A DNA stretch of 64,000 nucleotides from Prochlorococcus sp. MIT 1314 (GTDB lineage Bacteria > Cyanobacteriota > Cyanobacteriia > PCC-6307 > Cyanobiaceae): the NCBI RefSeq assembly GCF_034093315.1, contig NZ_CP139300.1:1054001-1118000 (forward strand). Reading direction: 5' to 3'. Of the stretch, positions 60,651 through 64,000 are shown in pieces (position 1 is the first letter of the stretch; each line of letters starts with the position of its first letter). Under the pieces are notes generated by a model. That model saw nothing but the letters and a program-made list of their open reading frames with translations, made no database searches and was not told the DNA's origin. The position numbers and the translations under genes were made by a program.

Positions 60651-61498
60651 CAAATATTACAACATGGATAGATGAATATCATCAAGGCTCAAGATTCGGC
60701 CTAAATGGGAAAATTCTAATTAAAAAAAAATCAAAATATCAAGAAATTATTGTTATTGAAAATAAATATTATGGTAAAGCTTTAATGTTAGATGGTTGCT
60801 GGATGACATCATTAAAAGACGAGAAATATTATCATGAGTGTCTTGTGCATCCTGCATTAAGTAGCATTGACGAAAAATCTAATGTACTAATTATTGGCGG
60901 TGGTGACGGTGGTACTTTAAAAGAATGTGTTAAATATACTCAAATATCAAAAATTGATCTAGTAGAAATTGATGAGGAGGTAATCAAAATATCTAAAAAA
61001 TTTCTAAAAGAAATTGGAGGCGAAGCATGGAATGACAAAAGATTAGAAATACACGTAGATGATGGTGTTAAATGGGTAAAAAAAACAAGAGATGATTTTT
61101 ATGACGTTATATTTATAGATTGTTCAGATCCCTCAGAATTTTCAAATTTATTATTTTCAGATTCTTTTTATGAAGAATGTAAAAGAATTCTTACACCAAA
61201 GGGGATATTAGCAACGCAAAGCGAATCTCCTGAATCCTTCAAAAATATTCACATAAATATTTTGAAAAACCTAAAAAATATATTTAAAGTTTCTGAAACT
61301 ATGTATTCTTTTGTGCCTATATATCCAAGCGGGATTTGGAGTTGGACATTCGCTTCTTCAGAAGATCTAAATTTATCAAAGCAAAATTATCAGCAAGCCC
61401 TAATAATAGAAAAAGGATGTGAAATTTGGAATTTAAATTTTCAAAATGCAGCATTCAAAATGATGCCAAATAAAATTGTAAAAGAACTAGATTCATAA
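60647..61498 (+). CDS. speE: Spermidine synthase
   Basis: Transfers aminopropyl from decarboxylated SAM to putrescine. The 283-residue protein has the N-terminal beta domain (KKSKYQEIIVIENKYYGKAL MLDG), the SAM-binding VLIIGGGDGGTLKECVKY, the VEIDEEVIKISKKFL acidic loop, DDGVKWV, and the catalytic Asp in VIFIDCSDP. Coupled to mazG by a 4-base overlap and followed after one base by speB. Confidence 0.95.
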   Translation: MTNITTWIDEYHQGSRFGLNGKILIKKKSKYQEIIVIENKYYGKALMLDGCWMTSLKDEKYYHECLVHPALSSIDEKSNVLIIGGGDGGTLKECVKYTQISKIDLVEIDEEVIKISKKFLKEIGGEAWNDKRLEIHVDDGVKWVKKTRDDFYDVIFIDCSDPSEFSNLLFSDSFYEECKRILTPKGILATQSESPESFKNIHINILKNLKNIFKVSETMYSFVPIYPSGIWSWTFASSEDLNLSKQNYQQALIIEKGCEIWNLNFQNAAFKMMPNKIVKELDS

Positions 61499-61499
61499 G

Positions 61500-62381
61500 A
61501 TGACAAAAAATTTATTTGATAACGAAAATGCAATTTATATGGGAGCAAAAAGAAATCCTGAGAATTGCTCAATTGGTATATTTGGAGTTAATTATGACGG
61601 GACATGTTCGTTTAAACCAGGAGCAAGATTTGGTCCAGAAGCAATAAGACAAGTAAGTTCTTGTTTAGAAACATATTGTCCAAAAATAAAAAAAGACTTA
61701 GAGGATATTATCTATGTTGATTTTGGATCAATACTAATTGATAAAAATGACTCAAAGTCCGTTATCGAATCGGTTAAATCAGCAACAAATTATTTAATTA
61801 GTAAACGCCTTAGTCCTATTATGCTTGGAGGCGAACACTCTATTACAAGAGGCGCTATTGAAGCATTAGTAAAAAAATATCCAGATTTGATATTGGTTCA
61901 ACTTGATGCTCATGCAGATTTAAGAGAATCATATATAGGAAATGAACATAGTCATGCTTGTACTATGAAAAGATGCTTAGAAGTGCTACCTGAAAAGAAA
62001 ATTTTGCAAGTAGGAATTAGAAGTGGGACTAAGGAAGAATTTGAAATTATGCATAACAACAACCAATTAGTTAACTTTTGTCCAGGCGGAAATGCACATG
62101 AGTTAAAACAAGCTCTTCTACAATACGCTAAGTCTCCAATCTATTTAACAATAGATTTAGATTGGTTTGATCCCAGTTTATTAGCAGGGACGGGCACTCC
62201 AGAACCGGGAGGATTTTTTTGGAATGATTTTGAAGAAATACTGAAAACTTTAAAAGACTTTAGAATTGTGGCTTCAGATATTGTGGAATTATCTCCAGAA
62301 ATTGATAAAAGCGGAGTAAGTAGCATAGTTGCAGCCAAAGTACTTAGAAGCTTAATTTTGTCATTAGAAAATATGCAATAA
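61500..62381 (+). CDS. speB: Agmatinase / ureohydrolase
   Basis: Mn-dependent ureohydrolase, 293 residues. Metal-binding motifs: GGEHSITRGAI, LDAHADLRESY, HSHACTMKR and the late DLDWFDPSL (agmatinase/arginase pattern). With speE it suggests the route arginine-agmatine-putrescine-spermidine. Arginase or another guanidino substrate is possible, but the speE context favours agmatine. Confidence 0.93.
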   Translation: MTKNLFDNENAIYMGAKRNPENCSIGIFGVNYDGTCSFKPGARFGPEAIRQVSSCLETYCPKIKKDLEDIIYVDFGSILIDKNDSKSVIESVKSATNYLISKRLSPIMLGGEHSITRGAIEALVKKYPDLILVQLDAHADLRESYIGNEHSHACTMKRCLEVLPEKKILQVGIRSGTKEEFEIMHNNNQLVNFCPGGNAHELKQALLQYAKSPIYLTIDLDWFDPSLLAGTGTPEPGGFFWNDFEEILKTLKDFRIVASDIVELSPEIDKSGVSSIVAAKVLRSLILSLENMQ

Positions 62382-62431
62382 AAAATTTCTAAACTACAGT
62401 GTAAAAATACTAAATAAAAACTAAATATTTC

Positions 62432-63544
62432 ATGGATTTGCTAAAAAGTCCTCTTTATTCAAAATATGTTGAATCCAATGCAAAATTAGTGGATTTTGCA
62501 GGTTGGGAAATGCCCATATCATTTTCGGGATTAATTAAAGAGCATGAATCAGTTAGATCTTCAGCAGGATTATTTGATATTTCTCACATGGGTGTGATAT
62601 CTGTTAAGGGAATCAATCCAAAGGATTATATTCAAAAACTTTTTCCTACTAATTTATACTCCTTTTCTGAAGGTCAGGGGCTTTATACAGTAATGCTTAA
62701 TGATAAAGGAGGAATAATAGATGACTTAATAATTTATGACCTTGGTATAAAAGAAAATGACATATCAGAATTATTGTTAATAGTTAATGCAAGTAGATTT
62801 AAGGAAGATTTTCAATGGATAAAAAATAATTTAAATAAATATGAAATTTCGATAACAAACTTTAAAAAAGACAAAGTACTTTTAGCACTACAGGGAAAAA
62901 ACTCATTCGATTTATTTGAAGAATGGAGTGAATCTTCGATCTCACATATCCCTAACTTTGGATGCGAATATAAAATTTTTGAACATATTTCACCTAAAGA
63001 AAAAATTTTCTTTTCAAAGACAGGATATACAGGGGAAAATGGTCTAGAAATACTTTTATCTAAAAAAGCAGCAATTAATTTATGGGATTTCTCAATTTCC
63101 AAAAATGTTGCACCTTGTGGTTTAGGAGCTAGAGATACTCTTAGACTTGAAGCAGGCATGCATCTTTATGGTCAAGACATAAATGAAGAAACTTCTCCAT
63201 ATGAAGCAGGGTTAGGCTGGCTAGTACATCTAGAAAATAATCACGAATTCTTTGGAAGAAGCTTTCTTGAAGAGCAGTCAAGATTAGGTATTCAAAAAAA
63301 GTTAGTTGGTCTCTCTATAGAGGGTAAAGCAATAGGAAGAAAAGGTTGCGCAGTTCTTAAAGGTGAAGAAAATATTGGGAGTATCACAAGCGGCAGTTGG
63401 TCTCCAACTAAACAACAAGCTATAGCTTTTGCATACATCAATACTTCGCATGCCTTAATAAATAATGAAGTTCAAATATTAATAAGAGGCAAAAAATTCA
63501 ACGGGGTTATAACAAAAAGAGCGTTTTATAAAAAAAATTATTAA
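62432..63544 (+). CDS. gcvT: Aminomethyltransferase (glycine cleavage T protein)
   Basis: Releases ammonia from aminomethyl-lipoyl-GcvH and passes the methylene to tetrahydrofolate. The 370-residue protein has [65 protein letters not shown] and YEAGLGWLV. Complete and of normal length. It is separated from gcvH-gcvP by 16 kb. No glycine riboswitch-like structure fits in the 50-base leader. Confidence 0.98.
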   Translation: MDLLKSPLYSKYVESNAKLVDFAGWEMPISFSGLIKEHESVRSSAGLFDISHMGVISVKGINPKDYIQKLFPTNLYSFSEGQGLYTVMLNDKGGIIDDLIIYDLGIKENDISELLLIVNASRFKEDFQWIKNNLNKYEISITNFKKDKVLLALQGKNSFDLFEEWSESSISHIPNFGCEYKIFEHISPKEKIFFSKTGYTGENGLEILLSKKAAINLWDFSISKNVAPCGLGARDTLRLEAGMHLYGQDINEETSPYEAGLGWLVHLENNHEFFGRSFLEEQSRLGIQKKLVGLSIEGKAIGRKGCAVLKGEENIGSITSGSWSPTKQQAIAFAYINTSHALINNEVQILIRGKKFNGVITKRAFYKKNY

Positions 63545-63599
63545 CTAAATTTACCCTTAAAGAATTATTATAAGTTATTGATAAATAAATCATACTTAG

Positions 63600-64000
63600 A
63601 TGAGAAACAAAATTTGCGAAGAACTCAATAATACAGATATTGGTAAATTAGTTAATTTATGCGGATGGGTAGATAGAAGAAGAGATCATGGTGGTGTAAT
63701 TTTTATTGATTTAAGAGACCATAGTGGATTCCTACAAATAACAATTAACCCCGATGATGGTGCAGATCTATTTAAACAGGCAGAAACTCTAAGAAATGAG
63801 ACAGTAATAATGGTTAGCGGAATTATTAATGAAAGGCCTAAAGATTCAATAAATGCAAATTTAAGTACTGGAGAGTTAGAGCTTAAGGTTAAAGATTTGC
63901 AAATTCTTAACCAAATTAAAAAAAACTTACCTTTTCCAGTGTCTATACATGATTATGAAAATACAAAAGAGGAACTCAGATTAAAATATAGATACCTTGA
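63600..64000 (+). CDS. aspS: Aspartyl-tRNA synthetase, N-terminal part (cut by window end)
   Basis: ATG at 63600 ([20 protein letters not shown]), open to the edge, 133 codons seen. The OB-fold anticodon-binding domain is clear: [31 protein letters not shown] and the link to the catalytic domain [21 protein letters not shown]. The catalytic core lies beyond the window. It follows gcvT with 55 bases. Confidence 0.95.
   Translation, partial: MRNKICEELNNTDIGKLVNLCGWVDRRRDHGGVIFIDLRDHSGFLQITINPDDGADLFKQAETLRNETVIMVSGIINERPKDSINANLSTGELELKVKDLQILNQIKKNLPFPVSIHDYENTKEELRLKYRYL

Noticed and set aside
62382-62431. Glycine riboswitch before gcvT
   Set aside because: The leader is only 50 bases, too short for the aptamer, with no matching structure.

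Overview
The window is AT-rich, densely coded DNA from a marine picocyanobacterium, almost certainly Prochlorococcus of the small high-light type. The evidence is the very low GC, gene gaps of a few tens of bases, oxygenic-phototroph genes (psbZ, sulfolipid genes sqdB/sqdX, ycf23, a Ycf21-type chorismate lyase), a SecA with the long cyanobacterial insertion, and a four-ACT-domain aspartate kinase. Genus and ecotype are inferred from gene content and protein character; no database search was run.

Layout. 1-5544 is a leftward run: group 2 sigma factor (cut by the window edge), mgtE, two tandem fluoride-channel (CrcB/Fluc) genes, a small SH3-like exported protein and gyrB. 5696-9028 runs rightward: miaA, infC, a GntR-type regulator, cysE. 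9037-23132 alternates strands: secA, a GNAT acetyltransferase, an NTF2-like protein, tRNA-Gly, ribH, psbZ, mutS, cobH/cbiC, holA, lysC, uvrB, ycf23. 23218-28221 holds tilS and the leftward asd-dapA-rnj group. 28346-33803 is tig-clpP2-clpX-dnaX. Next come a leftward glycosyltransferase/SpoIID pair, then rpmI-rplT-TPR-thiG-sqdB-sqdX. 41265-46999 is leftward: XRE-like protein, a PLP 'aluminium resistance' enzyme, gcvH, gcvP and a small hypothetical. 47075-52534 is desaturase, rplI, dnaB, mnmG, chorismate lyase. 52514-59178 holds two leftward small genes, a membrane-anchored protein, a T4-type ATP-dependent DNA ligase, a 50-residue small gene, a VTT/DedA-like protein and valS. 59269-59697 holds a decayed A-type Fe-S carrier and tRNA-Val. 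The right end is mazG-speE-speB-gcvT-aspS (cut by the window edge).

Function. Most of the window is housekeeping: replication (gyrB, holA, dnaX, dnaB), repair (mutS, uvrB), RNA modification and decay (miaA, tilS, mnmG, rnj), translation (infC, rpmI, rplT, rplI, valS, aspS), proteostasis (tig, clpP2, clpX, secA), the aspartate pathway (lysC, asd, dapA), glycine cleavage (gcvH, gcvP, gcvT) and polyamines (speE, speB). I see no prophage, insertion sequence, CRISPR array or obvious genomic island, and no clearly new multi-gene system.

The points most worth a second look are: a dnaX slippery site with E. coli-like geometry that would give a 428-residue gamma-like product; a perfect 28-bp palindrome just upstream of uvrB; the T4-type ligase; the decayed IscA-like gene; the Lys/Thr/Ser repeat tail on trigger factor; a U-U mismatch in the T stem of tRNA-Val; and several small or ambiguous genes.
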